64,000 nucleotides of DNA from Actinophytocola oryzae (GCF_004364325.1 NZ_SOCP01000015.1:1-64000); one strand, 5' to 3'. Shown: positions 17,356 through 28,100, counted from the stretch's first letter. Notes: generated from the sequence alone by a model not told the origin. A program made the numbers and translations.

Positions 17356-18393
17356 GTGCGGTGGAGCGGGCAGCGGACGGACAGGGTCGACGGCGGCACA
17401 CTGCCGGGACTGGCGCGGCTGTCCGGCTTCGTGCGGAGCGTGCGGACACCCGAGTTCCGGGGCGTGACCTTCCACGAGGTGCACGCCAGGAGCGCGCTCA
17501 ACCACGTGCCGGAAGACGCGCGGATGCTGCCCGGTGAGTGGACCCTCAACCCCTACCGGGGCTGCACCCACGCGTGTCAGTACTGCTTCGCCCGCCCGAC
17601 CCACACGCGGCTCGGGCTGGGCGTCGCGGAGGACTTCGACCGCGAGATCATCGTCAAGACCAACATCGTCGAGGTGCTGCGGGCCGAGCTGTCGCGGCGG
17701 CGCAGGCTCCCGCCGCGTGTCGCGTTCGGCACCAACACCGACGTGTACCAGCGGGCCGAGGGCCGCTACGAGCTGATGCCCGGCATCATCGACGCGCTCG
17801 CGGGCCACCGGGTGCCGTTCTCGATCCTCACCAAGAGCCCGCTGATCCGCCGCGACCTCGACCGGCTGGTCGCGGCGAGCGCGGTCACGACCGTCCACCT
17901 GGGCCTCTCGATCTCCCTGCTGGACGAGGACCTGCGGGAGTCGGTCGAGTTCGGCACGGCCACCACGGCCGCCCGGCTCGCCACCGTCCGTGCCATCGCG
18001 GACGCCGGGCTGGAATGCACGGTGTTCCTGTCGCCGGTCCTCCCGCACCTCAACGACACCGAGGCCCAGCTCGAGGAACTGGTCGGCGCGGTGGCGGGCG
18101 CGGGCGCGACCAGCGTCCTGTACACGCCGCTGTACCTGTCCTCGGGCGTGAAGGACGTGTTCCTCACCTGGCTGCGGCAGGCACGGCCGGACCTGCTCGA
18201 CGTCTACACGCGGCTCTACTCGTCGGGCTCGGAGGCAGTACGGTCGTATCGGGACGGCCTGCGCTCCCGCATCCTCCCGATCATCGAACGGCACGGCCTG
18301 CCGGCTCCCGACGAGACGATCGAGGACAGGTTCGCCCTGCACGGCTTCCGAGGCGGTCGCCCGCCGGAACCGACCGCGCTGACGCTCTTCTGA
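17356..18393 (+). CDS. radical SAM protein, Rv2578c/spore-photoproduct-lyase-like
   Basis: A 345-residue cytosolic iron-sulfur enzyme. The cluster-binding CxxxCxxC is Cys70, Cys74 and Cys77 in GCTHACQYC, following LNPYRG. Downstream blocks AFGTNTDVYQ and ILTKSPLIRRD match the actinobacterial Rv2578c family, related to spore photoproduct lyase. Full-length members are about this size. Its chemistry is unproven in the family. The GTG start at 17356 is chosen by extent of similarity. A perfect terminator follows. Confidence 0.9.
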   Translation: MRWSGQRTDRVDGGTLPGLARLSGFVRSVRTPEFRGVTFHEVHARSALNHVPEDARMLPGEWTLNPYRGCTHACQYCFARPTHTRLGLGVAEDFDREIIVKTNIVEVLRAELSRRRRLPPRVAFGTNTDVYQRAEGRYELMPGIIDALAGHRVPFSILTKSPLIRRDLDRLVAASAVTTVHLGLSISLLDEDLRESVEFGTATTAARLATVRAIADAGLECTVFLSPVLPHLNDTEAQLEELVGAVAGAGATSVLYTPLYLSSGVKDVFLTWLRQARPDLLDVYTRLYSSGSEAVRSYRDGLRSRILPIIERHGLPAPDETIEDRFALHGFRGGRPPEPTALTLF

Positions 18394-18407
18394 CCATGCC
18401 CGGGTAC

Positions 18408-18441
18408 GGGTGGCGCTGTCCCCCAGGTCACAGCGCCACCC
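18408..18441 (+). terminator. perfect 12-bp terminator hairpin
   Basis: GGGTGGCGCTGT (18408-18419) pairs with ACAGCGCCACCC (18430-18441) around ten bases, 14 bp after the radical SAM stop. The rest of the gap to 18610 holds nothing else I can name. Confidence 0.85.
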
Positions 18442-18610
18442 GCCTTCCCCCCAGGTTAGGGCTCGAGAGGGGCACTCACGAGCCGTGGTCCCGGTCCCGT
18501 TCCTGTCTAACGCGACCGGGAGTTGTCCACGACCGCCAACCACGCCGGACAATTGATCTCGCGAGGTCGCGGGGGAAGAATGAGTGCTTCGCGGGTTCGG
18601 GAGCGATGTG

Positions 18611-19195
18611 ATGCGCGAGGGCGCCGACGGCAGGACCGGTCTGGTGTTCGTCGCATCGTCGGCTCTGGTGGCACTCGTCGTCGGGCTCGTGCTCGGCCTG
18701 CCGTGGCCGGTGACCGTGCTGCTGCCCGTCGCGGCGGGCGCGACCGGGCTCGTCGTCCTCGCCATGTCCGCGGCGGGCACACGTCGCGACATCCTGCGCT
18801 GGCAGGACGCCGCGGTGGACGTGACCGCGTGGGCCGTGCGCCACGACGGCCGCAGTGACACCAGCGTCGCGGGGCTCGCCGGGTACGCGGTGGCCGACAG
18901 CAGGCTGTTCACCGGCGGCATCCTCGCCGCGGGCCGGCTGGCCGGGTTCGACGTCGGGGTCGCCTGTTTCGAGGTGACCGAGGGTCAGGGCGCCGTCTCG
19001 CCGCACACGGCGGTGCTCGTCCGGCTGCCGAGCCCGCACCCCCCGATGCGCGGCACGCCGGGAAGGCTGCCCGCGCGTGCCGAGTCCGTCCAGGTCGACG
19101 GCTACGACCTCCGGATGGTGTTCCGGGGGTGGCCACCCGCCGTCGACCTGGACCTTCGCGTCGGCGAGGCCGTGGCGGTGGCCCGCGGACTGTGA
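18611..19195 (+). CDS. membrane protein of unknown function
   Basis: A 194-residue protein with two adjacent N-terminal membrane helices (about 10-30 and 35-58), then a soluble domain starting at RRDILRWQDAAV. That domain holds ADSRLFTGGILAAGRLAGFDVGVACFEV and VQVDGYDLRMVFRGW. The layout recalls small anchored proteins with a DUF3137-like beta domain, but I cannot assign a family. An ATG at 18611 was chosen, with GGGAG seven bases upstream; GTG 18608 is an alternative. Confidence 0.7.
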   Translation: MREGADGRTGLVFVASSALVALVVGLVLGLPWPVTVLLPVAAGATGLVVLAMSAAGTRRDILRWQDAAVDVTAWAVRHDGRSDTSVAGLAGYAVADSRLFTGGILAAGRLAGFDVGVACFEVTEGQGAVSPHTAVLVRLPSPHPPMRGTPGRLPARAESVQVDGYDLRMVFRGWPPAVDLDLRVGEAVAVARGL

Positions 19196-19328
19196 CTCAG
19201 GGTCACGGCCGTTCGGACGATCTTCCGGAATCCGTGAGTTGAAACAGCAACCTTCGCCCGTGCTCGTCGTTTAGTGTGTGTCAGACCACAACGTGCACGT
19301 GCAGATGCACGATTCTGGGGAGGTGTGG

Positions 19329-20078
19329 ATGCGCCAGGCCGTAGCCGGGGCGGGGACCGACGAGGTCGCCGGACGTAGCGACGCGGAGTTGACGGACGCG
19401 GTGCGGCAGGGCGACGCGACCGCCTACGCCGTGCTGTACGAACGTCATCTGCTCGCGGCCCGGCGGGCGGCGGGGTCGCTGACGGCCACTCCCGCCGAGC
19501 GGGAGGACCTGGTCGCCGAGGCGTTCGTCCGGCTGCTGCGGGTGCTGCGCGCGGGCGGGGGGCCCAGCGAGGAGTTCCGTCCGTACCTGATCACGACCAT
19601 GCGGAACGTGCTGATCAGCTGGCGCCGCCGCGACGCGGCCGTGTCGGTGGTCGCGGACGTGCCGGAGGTGGCGCCGACGACCGGCCCCGAGACCGTGGTG
19701 GCGGGCAGGATGCACGCGGCGCTGGCCGCCGACGCCTTCGCGTGCCTGCCCGAACGCTGGCGCCTGGTCCTGTGGCGCACCGAGATCGAGGGCGAGGCCC
19801 CGGCGAAGGTCGCGAGGTCGCTCGGGATGACCCCGAACGGCGTCGCGGCGCTCGCCTACCGCGCCCGCGAGGGACTGCGGCAGGCGTACCTGGACCAGCA
19901 CCTCCCCTCGGAGGTGCCGCGTGGCTGCCGGGGCATGGTGACCGAACTGGCCGGCTGGGTGCGTGACCGCTATGCGCCGCAGAAGATGCGGCGCATCGGC
20001 GACCACGTCCAGGCGTGCCCCGAGTGCCAGGAGATCGCCGAGGGCCTGCGCAGGCTCAACCAGGAACTGTCCAGCTGA
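19329..20078 (+). CDS. ECF-type RNA polymerase sigma factor with C-terminal zinc-finger-like tail
   Basis: A 249-residue regulator. Sigma region 2 covers about residues 25-95 (AYAVLYERHLLAARR, REDLVAEAFVRLLRVL), and region 4 follows (LPERWRLVLWRTEIEG, LGMTPNGVAALAYRAREGLRQAYL). The last 60 residues hold GCRG, then HVQACPECQEIAEGL, resembling the zf-HC2 domain of anti-sigma factors fused to its sigma factor. ATG 19329 is preferred over GTG 19278: it has GGGGAGG five bases upstream, and TAGTGT at 19272-19277 looks like the -10 of its promoter. No separate anti-sigma gene is linked. Confidence 0.9.
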   Translation: MRQAVAGAGTDEVAGRSDAELTDAVRQGDATAYAVLYERHLLAARRAAGSLTATPAEREDLVAEAFVRLLRVLRAGGGPSEEFRPYLITTMRNVLISWRRRDAAVSVVADVPEVAPTTGPETVVAGRMHAALAADAFACLPERWRLVLWRTEIEGEAPAKVARSLGMTPNGVAALAYRAREGLRQAYLDQHLPSEVPRGCRGMVTELAGWVRDRYAPQKMRRIGDHVQACPECQEIAEGLRRLNQELSS

Positions 20079-20207
20079 ACGTCCATCACCCGTTCGGGTT
20101 TCGTCGCGCTACGTGAAACGATCGACTCACCGTGCAACCTGGTTCCTCGCCACGACGCCTTACCTGCGTCGGGGAATCCCACACCACTCACGGAAGTTGG
20201 ATCAGAC

Positions 20208-23200
20208 TTGCGTAGGCAACGCTTTGCCCTGGTCGCCGCGGTGGCCGTGCTGGTTCTGCCGCCGGCGCCCGCCGTGGCCGACCCCCCGTCGACGGGCACG
20301 CCGCCTGCCGCCGCGTCGGCCACCGTCACGCTGATCACCGGGGACCGCGTCGCCGTGCGGGGGGACCGGGTCGTGTCGGTGGCGATGAACCCGCGCCGCG
20401 CGGCCGTGCGGTACTGGCGTGAGACGAGGAACGGGCACGACTACGTCATCCCCATGGACGCCGCTCGCGCACTCGCGGGCGGGCGGCTCGACGAGCGCCT
20501 CTTCGACGTCACCGGCCTCGTCCGCCAGGGCTACGACGACCGCCACACAGGCGCCCTCCCGGTGATCGTGGCCGCGCCGGAGGGCGCCAGGAGCGCGGTG
20601 CCCGCGGGCGCGCGGGTCACCACCGACCTCGGCCCGGTCGACATGCTCGGCCTGGACGTCCCCAAGGCCACCGCGGCCGACTTCTTCGCGACCGCGGGCG
20701 AGGCCAGGATCTGGCTCGACGCCAGGGTGTCCGCCACGCTCGACCAGAGCGTTCCGATGACCGGCGCGCCGCAGGCGTGGCAGGCCGGCTACCAGGCCGA
20801 CGGGGTGCCGGTCGCGGTCCTCGACACCGGCATCGACGCCACCCACCCGGACGTGGCGGGCCGGATCGACGCCGAGCGGAACTTCTCCGACGACCCGGAC
20901 ACCGTCGACCACCACGGGCACGGCACGCACGTCGCCTCCACCATCCTCGGCAGCGGCGCCGCGTCCGGCGGCCGCTACCGGGGCATGGCCCCCGGCGCGC
21001 GGCTGCTCGTCGGGAAGGTCCTCGACAGCAGGGGCTCCGGCGCCGAGTCCGGCATCATCGCGGGCATGCAGTGGGCCGCCGACCAGGGCGCCCGCGTGAT
21101 CAACATGAGTCTCGGCGGGTACCCCGACGACGGCACCGATCCGATGTCCGTCGCACTCGACGAGATCAGCGAGACCTCCGGCGCCCTGTTCGTGGTGGCG
21201 GCCGGGAACTTCGGCGAGGACGCCACGGTCAGCTCGCCGGGGACCGCCGGCCGGGCGCTCACCGTGGCCAGCGTGACCAAGTCCGGCGAGCTCAGCAGCT
21301 TCTCCAGCCGAGGTCCCCGGCTCGGCGACAACGGCATGAAGCCCGAGATCGCGGGCCCCGGCTCCGACATCGTGGCGGCCAGGGCGGCGGGCACGCTCGC
21401 GGCCGAGTCCGTGAACGCGAGCTACGCGAAGCTCTCCGGCACCTCGATGGCGACCCCGCACGTGGCGGGCGCGGCGGCGATCGTCGCCGGTCAGCACCCC
21501 GACTGGCGTGCCGAACAGCTCAAGAACGCGCTCGTGAGCAGCGCGAACCCGATCGACGACGTGAACGCGTTCGGACAGGGCGCCGGACTGGTCGACGTCG
21601 CCCGCGCGGTCACGCAGCCAACCCGCGTCGAACCTGCCGCGATCACCATGAACGCGACCACCGAGGCCGACCTGGTGTACGTCAACGACGGTGACGAGCC
21701 GCTGGACCTCACGGTGTCGGCGGACCTCCGCAGCCGCGACGGCGACCCCGCCCCGGACGGGCTCTTCGGCCTGAGCGACACGCTGCTGAGCGTCCCCGCC
21801 AAGGGCACCGCCACGCTCTCGCTGTCGGTCACGCCGCGACCACGGCAGAGCGGGCAGTTCGTCGGCACGGTCGACGCGACCGGCGACGGTGTCAGGCTGA
21901 CCACACCCGTGTCGGCCACCCTCGCCGGCGAGGAGCACGCGTTCACCGTCCACCTGAACGACCGGCAGGGCAACCCGGCCGTCGCGAACGTGACCGTGCA
22001 GAACGAGACCACCGGCGAGTCGTACTCGGACATCGTGGAGGACGGCGTGTTCGCGCCGGTCGTGCCGGAGGGGCGGTACCGGGTCATCGGCCAGGTGCTC
22101 GACGACGGCTGGAACATGGCGGCGGTGACCACCTTCGCGCTGGCGGGCCGGGAGGTCGGCGGCGACACCGAGGTCACCGTCGACACGGCGGCGGCCGGGC
22201 GGGTCACCGTGTCGGTGGACGACCCGACCGCGCGGCCGGACATCTCCAACGGCGGCACCGGCGTGGTGTCCACGGTGGACGGGGACGCCGGCCCCTCGGC
22301 CGCGGGCGTGCTGTTCGGCGGCGGCCCCACCGTCCCGCTGTACGCGCTGGGCAGCCCCGAGATCGACGGCGTCGAGTTCGCACACGTCAGCCAGTGGCAG
22401 CGGCCGTGGACGACCGTGACCGTGACCGGCGAGAACGGCTACGAACTGGCCGACGCGCTCGAGCAGTCGAGTGCGGGCTGGGTCGGTGCCGTCACCGGCC
22501 CGCTGGTCGACGTCGGCGACGGCACCGCCCCGGGCGACCTGCACGGCAAGGTGCCGCTGCTGGCCATCGGCGCCCCGCCCGGCGACGAGGAGTTGGCCAG
22601 GCGCGTGCGGCTGCTGAAGGAGCACGGCGCGCGGCTCGTGCTGGCGTACGAGTACGTCGCGGACCTGAGCGTCCTGCCGGTCGTGCAGGTCTACGACCCG
22701 AAGGCGATCGCCCGGCTGCGTGCCGACCTGGCGAAGGGCCCGGTCGAGGTGCGGGTGGACGGCAGGCGGGACAGCCCGTACTCCTACCTGAACGCGGCCA
22801 CGGTGCCCGGCGGCGTCCCGGACGGGTACGCGTTCCGGTTCGACAGGGCGGACATGGGCCGGATCGACGGCAGGTTCGCGTCGCTGCGGCAGAGCGACTA
22901 CTTCGGCCGCATCCAGGTGTCGATGACCTCGGGTGAGCTGCGGGCGGGCTTCGAGGTGAACACCCGCTGGCCGCAGAAGCGGACCGACTACGTCTCGCCG
23001 GGCGCGCAGTGGCAGTACGCCACGGCGATCGGCTTCGACCCGCAGACCTACGAGTACAGCGGTTACGAGATCACGTCGGTGATCGACATGCGGGCGGGGG
23101 AGCGGCGGGCGCTGTGCCTGTACTGCGCGCCGTTCGGCCCGGAGCTGGCGGAGCCGCAACCGGACTCGCAGTCGGGCGCCCCGTTGCCGTGGGCCTACCG

Positions 23201-23798
23201 GCAGGGGGACAAGCTGACGTTCGAGGTGCCGATGTTCGGCAGCGCGGACCCCGGCACGTTCACGTTCATGGACTCGACGAACACGGGCACGACCGTGCTC
23301 TACCGCGACGGCCGGGAGGTCGGCCGCAACGACGCCCCCGGCCGCGGCCAGTTCGACATCCCCCGGGGTACCGGCAGGTACACGCTGGTCAGCGACGCGG
23401 CCAAGACGGGCCCGGAGTGGCCGCTGTCGGTACGCACGAGGGCGGAGTGGACCTTCGCCACCACCCCGTCGACCGAGCGGACCGCGTTGCCGCTGCTGGA
23501 CGTCCGGTACGACCTGCCCCTCGACGGCCGCGACAGCGCACCGGCCGGTGGCGTCGCGGGACACGTGGACGTCGTCCGCCAGGGCGGCGGCGGTTCCTCC
23601 CTGGTCCGTGCGCTGTCCGTGGCGGTGTCGTTCGACGACGGCGCGACCTGGAAGCAGGCGCGGGTGTCGAGGGAGGGCGACCGCTGGAAGGTCGCCCTCC
23701 CCGGCGGCACCGGCTTCGCGAGCCTGCGCGCCACCGCGACCGACGCGCTGGACAACTCGGTGACGGAGACGGTCATCAGGGCCTACGCCGTCCGCTAG
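20208..23798 (+). CDS. large secreted subtilisin-family (S8) serine protease
   Basis: A 1196-residue exported protease. The signal peptide is residues 1-25 (AVA-DP). A propeptide starts at ATVTLITGDRVAV, and the S8 domain (about 195-460) carries Asp206 in VLDTGID, His238 in HGHGTHVAS and Ser413 in SGTSMATPH. About 700 residues of beta-rich domains follow, including a PA-like insert region and paired Cys (LYCAPFGPE). The end, VSFDDGATWKQA to AYAVR, is an Ig-like tail. The architecture matches the 46156 protease throughout, so they are paralogues. The TTG start fixes the signal peptide. The sigma gene precedes it by 129 bp. Confidence 0.92.
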   Translation: MRRQRFALVAAVAVLVLPPAPAVADPPSTGTPPAAASATVTLITGDRVAVRGDRVVSVAMNPRRAAVRYWRETRNGHDYVIPMDAARALAGGRLDERLFDVTGLVRQGYDDRHTGALPVIVAAPEGARSAVPAGARVTTDLGPVDMLGLDVPKATAADFFATAGEARIWLDARVSATLDQSVPMTGAPQAWQAGYQADGVPVAVLDTGIDATHPDVAGRIDAERNFSDDPDTVDHHGHGTHVASTILGSGAASGGRYRGMAPGARLLVGKVLDSRGSGAESGIIAGMQWAADQGARVINMSLGGYPDDGTDPMSVALDEISETSGALFVVAAGNFGEDATVSSPGTAGRALTVASVTKSGELSSFSSRGPRLGDNGMKPEIAGPGSDIVAARAAGTLAAESVNASYAKLSGTSMATPHVAGAAAIVAGQHPDWRAEQLKNALVSSANPIDDVNAFGQGAGLVDVARAVTQPTRVEPAAITMNATTEADLVYVNDGDEPLDLTVSADLRSRDGDPAPDGLFGLSDTLLSVPAKGTATLSLSVTPRPRQSGQFVGTVDATGDGVRLTTPVSATLAGEEHAFTVHLNDRQGNPAVANVTVQNETTGESYSDIVEDGVFAPVVPEGRYRVIGQVLDDGWNMAAVTTFALAGREVGGDTEVTVDTAAAGRVTVSVDDPTARPDISNGGTGVVSTVDGDAGPSAAGVLFGGGPTVPLYALGSPEIDGVEFAHVSQWQRPWTTVTVTGENGYELADALEQSSAGWVGAVTGPLVDVGDGTAPGDLHGKVPLLAIGAPPGDEELARRVRLLKEHGARLVLAYEYVADLSVLPVVQVYDPKAIARLRADLAKGPVEVRVDGRRDSPYSYLNAATVPGGVPDGYAFRFDRADMGRIDGRFASLRQSDYFGRIQVSMTSGELRAGFEVNTRWPQKRTDYVSPGAQWQYATAIGFDPQTYEYSGYEITSVIDMRAGERRALCLYCAPFGPELAEPQPDSQSGAPLPWAYRQGDKLTFEVPMFGSADPGTFTFMDSTNTGTTVLYRDGREVGRNDAPGRGQFDIPRGTGRYTLVSDAAKTGPEWPLSVRTRAEWTFATTPSTERTALPLLDVRYDLPLDGRDSAPAGGVAGHVDVVRQGGGGSSLVRALSVAVSFDDGATWKQARVSREGDRWKVALPGGTGFASLRATATDALDNSVTETVIRAYAVR

Positions 23799-23897
23799 CC
23801 CCACTGTCTACGAAGGACGTTCAAAATTGGTGTGAACCACTCTCGTTACCTCTTCGTGTCCTGGGCAGAAGACACGTAGGACCGTTGAGGAGTGGCC

Positions 23898-24746
23898 ATG
23901 TCCCAGTTCAGAAGCAACAGCCGGCATCGCAGGCGCGCGACCGTCGGCCTGGCGACACTGCTCGGCCTCGCGGGTATCGCCGTGGCCGTGGTCGCGTTCA
24001 GCGGCGGCAACGGCGAGGCGTCGGCCGCGGAGTCCTGCCAGGGCCTGGACACCGCGCTGCAGAACAACCTGAACTTCATCGCGCAGCAGCAGGCGAACCC
24101 CGACACCCAGTCTGCGGCGCGCATCGAGAACCGCGAGGCGGTCGTCGACCAGATCCAGCAGCGGCGGCAGGTTGCCGGCTGCAACGGCGAGCTGGTGGCG
24201 CAGCCCATCGACACCGGCTCCGGCGAGTCGTGCGCGGGCCTGGACCAGGCGTTGCTGAACAACCTGAACTTCATCGACGGGCAGCGCGCCAACCCGGACT
24301 CGCAGTCCGCGGCACGCATCGAGAACCGGCAGGCCGTCGTCGACCTCATCCAGCAGCGCAGGCAGGCGGCGGGCTGCACCGAGGACGTCCAGGCCGGCGG
24401 CCGGCCGCCCGCGGAAGCACCGGCGCAGGAACCCCCGGCGGAGGCACCCGCCGAGCAACCACCCGCCGAGGCCCCGGCCGAGGAGCCGCAGGCCGAGGGC
24501 GAGGTGGTCTGCGCGGGCTCCACGGTGACGCTCTCCGGTGAGGCGGGCGCCCCGGCGGCGTCGAGCAACCAGTTCCCGGTCGGCACGAAGCTCAGGGTGA
24601 CCAACCTGGACAACGACAAGTCCGTCACCGTCGAGGTCACCGGCGCGTCGGGCAGCTGCGCGCTGCTCAACGACGCGGCCTTCGAGCAGGTCCGGGAGCC
24701 GGGCAAGAACCTCATCCGCCGCGCCGTGATCGAACGCGTGGGCTGA
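23898..24746 (+). CDS. secreted protein: duplicated two-Cys helical domain, Pro/Ala/Glu linker, RlpA-like barrel
   Basis: A 282-residue protein with a signal or anchor helix at 18-45. Two tandem copies of a roughly 50-residue module follow. Each starts ESCxGLDxAL and NNLNFI, and ends with IENR-AVVD-IQQRRQ-AGC, so one Cys pair per copy can form a disulfide. A PAEAPAE-type linker leads to a C-terminal 80 residues (VCAGSTVTLSGEAGAPAAS, FPVGTKLRVTNLDNDKSV) resembling a double-psi beta-barrel of RlpA type. A cell-wall role is likely but not shown. ATG 23898 follows GAGGAG. Confidence 0.82.
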   Translation: MSQFRSNSRHRRRATVGLATLLGLAGIAVAVVAFSGGNGEASAAESCQGLDTALQNNLNFIAQQQANPDTQSAARIENREAVVDQIQQRRQVAGCNGELVAQPIDTGSGESCAGLDQALLNNLNFIDGQRANPDSQSAARIENRQAVVDLIQQRRQAAGCTEDVQAGGRPPAEAPAQEPPAEAPAEQPPAEAPAEEPQAEGEVVCAGSTVTLSGEAGAPAASSNQFPVGTKLRVTNLDNDKSVTVEVTGASGSCALLNDAAFEQVREPGKNLIRRAVIERVG

Positions 24747-24752
24747 GAGACC

Positions 24753-24790
24753 CCTGGGGGTGCGCGGAACCCTGCCCGCGCGCCCCCAGG
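24753..24790. terminator. bidirectional terminator hairpin
   Basis: CCTGGGGGTGCGCGG (24753-24767) pairs with CCGCGCGCCCCCAGG (24776-24790) with one mismatch, between convergent genes. Confidence 0.85.
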
Positions 24791-24803
24791 CCTCAGCGCT
24801 CGT

Positions 24804-25106
24804 TCAGTCGGCCTTGGGGCCGGCCTGCGTGACGACCTCGAACGACCACACCGAGGAGTCGGACGCCACGGGCCGGCCGCCGCCGCCGTGGTTGGCCTGG
24901 CCGGACATCCACTTCTGGAAGTCCTCGTCGCTGCGCCAGCGGGTGTAGACCAGGTACTTGTCGGTGCCCTCCACGGGCCGCAGCAGTTCGAACCACTCGA
25001 ACCCGTCCGAGCTCTCGACCACCCCGGCCCGGGCGGAGAACCGCTTCTCCAGCGTCTCCCGCATCTCGTCGGGGACCGTCAGGGCGTTGATCTTCACGAT
25101 GCTCAT
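24804..25106 (-). CDS. haem-degrading monooxygenase, MhuD/IsdG-like
   Basis: A 100-residue antibiotic-biosynthesis-monooxygenase-fold protein. Residues match the mycobacterial haem oxygenase MhuD: Asn7 in VKINALTV, Trp66 in FQKWMSGQ and His73 in ANHGGG (His75 in MhuD). It probably releases iron from haem in the cytosol. The ATG follows GGAGG at eight bases. No haem transport genes are adjacent. It is 23 bp downstream of the DUF4132 gene on the same strand and may be cotranscribed. Confidence 0.88.
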   Translation of the reverse strand: MSIVKINALTVPDEMRETLEKRFSARAGVVESSDGFEWFELLRPVEGTDKYLVYTRWRSDEDFQKWMSGQANHGGGGRPVASDSSVWSFEVVTQAGPKAD

Positions 25107-25129
25107 GCCGCCATCCTCCCGCACCCGGC

Positions 25130-28100
25130 TCAGGCCGTCAGTCCGGTGAGGTCGTCGAGCACCTCCGACGCGGTGACCGGATCGAGCGCGCCGAAGCCGG
25201 GCCCGGGACTGGGGGCCCACGCGCCCCGGCCCGTGCCGCTGAGCCAGACGTGCTGGACCGTCTGCTCCTCGACCGCGTCCACCGCGCCCACCGCCAGCCC
25301 GGGTTCCAGGTTGACGACCACGGCGTGTCCGTTCGGGACGGGGCGCATCAGCCACGGCTCGACACCGGCGTCCTCCGGCGCGGCGCGTTGCCAGCCGCGG
25401 CGGGTGAGGCCCAGGACCGCCCTGCTGGGGACCGTGCGTCCCTCGAACCGGCTCAGGTGGGTGCTCCCGGCCTCCGCCGCGGTCAGCTGGTGGACCGGGC
25501 GGTCCAGCTGGGGGAACGGCTGCGTGATCTGCTCGTCCGCGAACAGCGTGGCCCACGCCGGCACGGCCGCCGCCAGGGTGACGGGGTGCGCGATCCCGAC
25601 GACGGCCGCCTCGGGCAGCGTCAGCGTCTCGCCCGCGAGGTCGGCGAACGTCCGGTCGTCGAGGACGCGGAACGCGGTGGTCTCGCCCTCGACCGTCCAC
25701 ACCAGGCGGCGCACGACGTGCCACAGCAGCGGGTGCTCGACGAACAGCCCCACGAACTCGTCGGCCGGCCACCGGCGGCCCGACACCATGGCCCGCTCGA
25801 GGCGGCGCACCTGTTCGGCCACGGCGGTGCGCGCGTCCTTCCTGAACGCGGTGAACCAGGCGTACGCGTCGGGTGCCAGCGCCGGGTCGTCGTGCTCGCC
25901 GGGCTTCGGCAGGTCCTCGCGCCGGGTGCCGTCCTCGGTCTCGACGTAGGGCCTGAGCCGTTCGTCGAAGCCGACCGTGAACCTGCGTGGCCCGTAGTCC
26001 AGTGTGAGGCCGCCTGCCGAGTCGAGCCCGAGGTCGGGGACCAGCCGGTCGCCGAGCTGGTCGGCCGACAGCTCCAGCTCGGCCGCGACGGCCTCGATCT
26101 TCTCCCGCGCCCTGGTCCGCAGCCCTTTGAACGTCACGGTCTGCGCGATCCCGTACAGGTGCCTCAGCGCGACCTCGGTGCCGATCGACTCCAGCACCTC
26201 CAGCGCGTTGACCGCCCTGGTGTGCCCGCCCTTGCCCGGCCAGGCGCGGATCAGCGGCGAGAGCCGCCGTACGGTGCCGTCGTCGCCGAACCGGCCGAGA
26301 GTCTCGAGCACCCAGCTCTCCTTCGCAGGCGCACCGGCTCCCTGCCACGCCTGGAAGAGCCCCCACGCGAAGTCGGCGAGCGACGCCGGTGTGCACAGCT
26401 GCCTGACCACGTCGACACCCGCGTACACCTCGCCGGGACGCGACATCACGAGCATCGTGAGGACGTGCCGGGCCGCGCTCGCAGGCAGCGCCCGGCCGCC
26501 GTCACGCAGCACGAGCCGAGGCAGCGGCCCGGGGTCGGCCCACTCGGGGACCTTCGGTGGACGCGCGGGCACCAGGTCGAGCGGGTCGGTGGCCAGCAGC
26601 ACGCCGATCGCGGCCTCGGCAGGCCCGCCGTGGGCCTTCGCCGCCGACGCGACCTCGTCCGGCGGGAGCAGCCGCAGCGCGGCCTCCGCGCCGCGCCTTG
26701 CCCCGCCGGGCCTGGCGAGTGCGGGTGGCACCAGGTGGTGGGCCGCCGCGCGGGGGTGGCGGTGAAGCCATGCGAGCACCGACCGGCGCACCGACCTGAG
26801 GCCGAGCCAGTCGACCATCAACCCGGCGAGCTCCGCCCCGGCGAAGGGAACCAGCAGCCCGACGTGCGTGGCCGGGCCGGCCTTCGCGAGGTGGATCACG
26901 GCGGGCAGCGCGTCGCGCTCGTACCGTGCCGCGATCGGCGCGAGCCACCCCTCGAGGTGCCACGACCCGGCCGGCTGCCAGTCCGCCAGCAGCGGGCGCA
27001 CGACCTCGGCCGGCCCGCAGCCGAACAACGCGGCCTCCTTGTAGGGCGGCAACCGGTGCGCCAGGTAGGCCTCGGCGTACTCGGCCCACGGCGTCGACGC
27101 CACGTCCTCGGGCTCCCAGCCCCGCCCGGCGAGCCAGTTCTCCCGCTCCCCGGGCGCCCAGACGACCTCGACGTCGTCACCGGACCGAAGGCCCTCGACG
27201 ACCACCGGTGCGGTGGCCTTGTTCCCACGCGTCCACGGGGGTTCGACGAGCAGCGCGGGCAGCGCGTCCGGCGCCGCCTCCTCGATCCCCTCCGCCGACC
27301 CGGTGATCCCGTCCACCGCCGCGCGGACGTCCGCCGGGAGGTCCGCGGCGGCGAGTATGTCGTGGTTGCCGAGCACGTGGGTGCGCAACAGTTCCGCCGC
27401 GGCCGGGTCGGTGCTCCGTGCCAGCAGCCGCGCCGCCCGGACCGGGAAGCGGGTCGCCGCCTCGACCACGGCCGCCCGCACGTACTTCCGGCCCAGTCGC
27501 GTGAGGAGGAGGTCGAACGCCTCGTCGGTCGGCAGCATCGCGAGCATGGCGGCCAGGCGCTTGAGGCCGTCCGCGGAGGTGTGCGCCGAGTCGAGCCACA
27601 CGGCCAGCGCCGGTGCCACACCGACGCCCGCGCCCTCGACCAGCGTCGGCAGCGTGCTCGTGTCGTGGGTGACGGTCCACCCGTCGACCTTCGCGGCCCG
27701 CTCGTTGACGACGTCGGCGGACGCCAGCGTCCACAGCAGGATCGGCGGCAGCGCGCCGGTGGCCGCGCAGGCGTCGGTGACCCAGTCTGCCCGGCCGGGC
27801 ACGAGGTAGGCGGCCAGCAGCCGGTCGTCGACGTCGTCGCGCCGGGTGGCGAGTTCGGCGACCGCCGCGTCGTGGTCGGCGTCGGTCGCGACCGCGAGGT
27901 GGGCACGCAGGCGCCGGACGAGCGGGTCGGCCTCCCGGTGGTCGGGCGGCGTGGGGTCGAGGGCGGTGACGTAGTAGCTCGGCCGCATCGGACTGCCCCG
28001 CCAGCCGATGACGACTCGCTGGTAGGCGCGGACGGCGGCGACGGCGAACACGATGCCGTGGTCGGCGACCCAGGTGTCGACGAAGCCGGCCAGCTCGCCG

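Noticed and set aside
20202..23804. A 1200-codon open frame antiparallel to the first subtilase
   Set aside because: Low-complexity Arg/Gly/Val composition with no domain. It mirrors the subtilase codons and arises from high GC.
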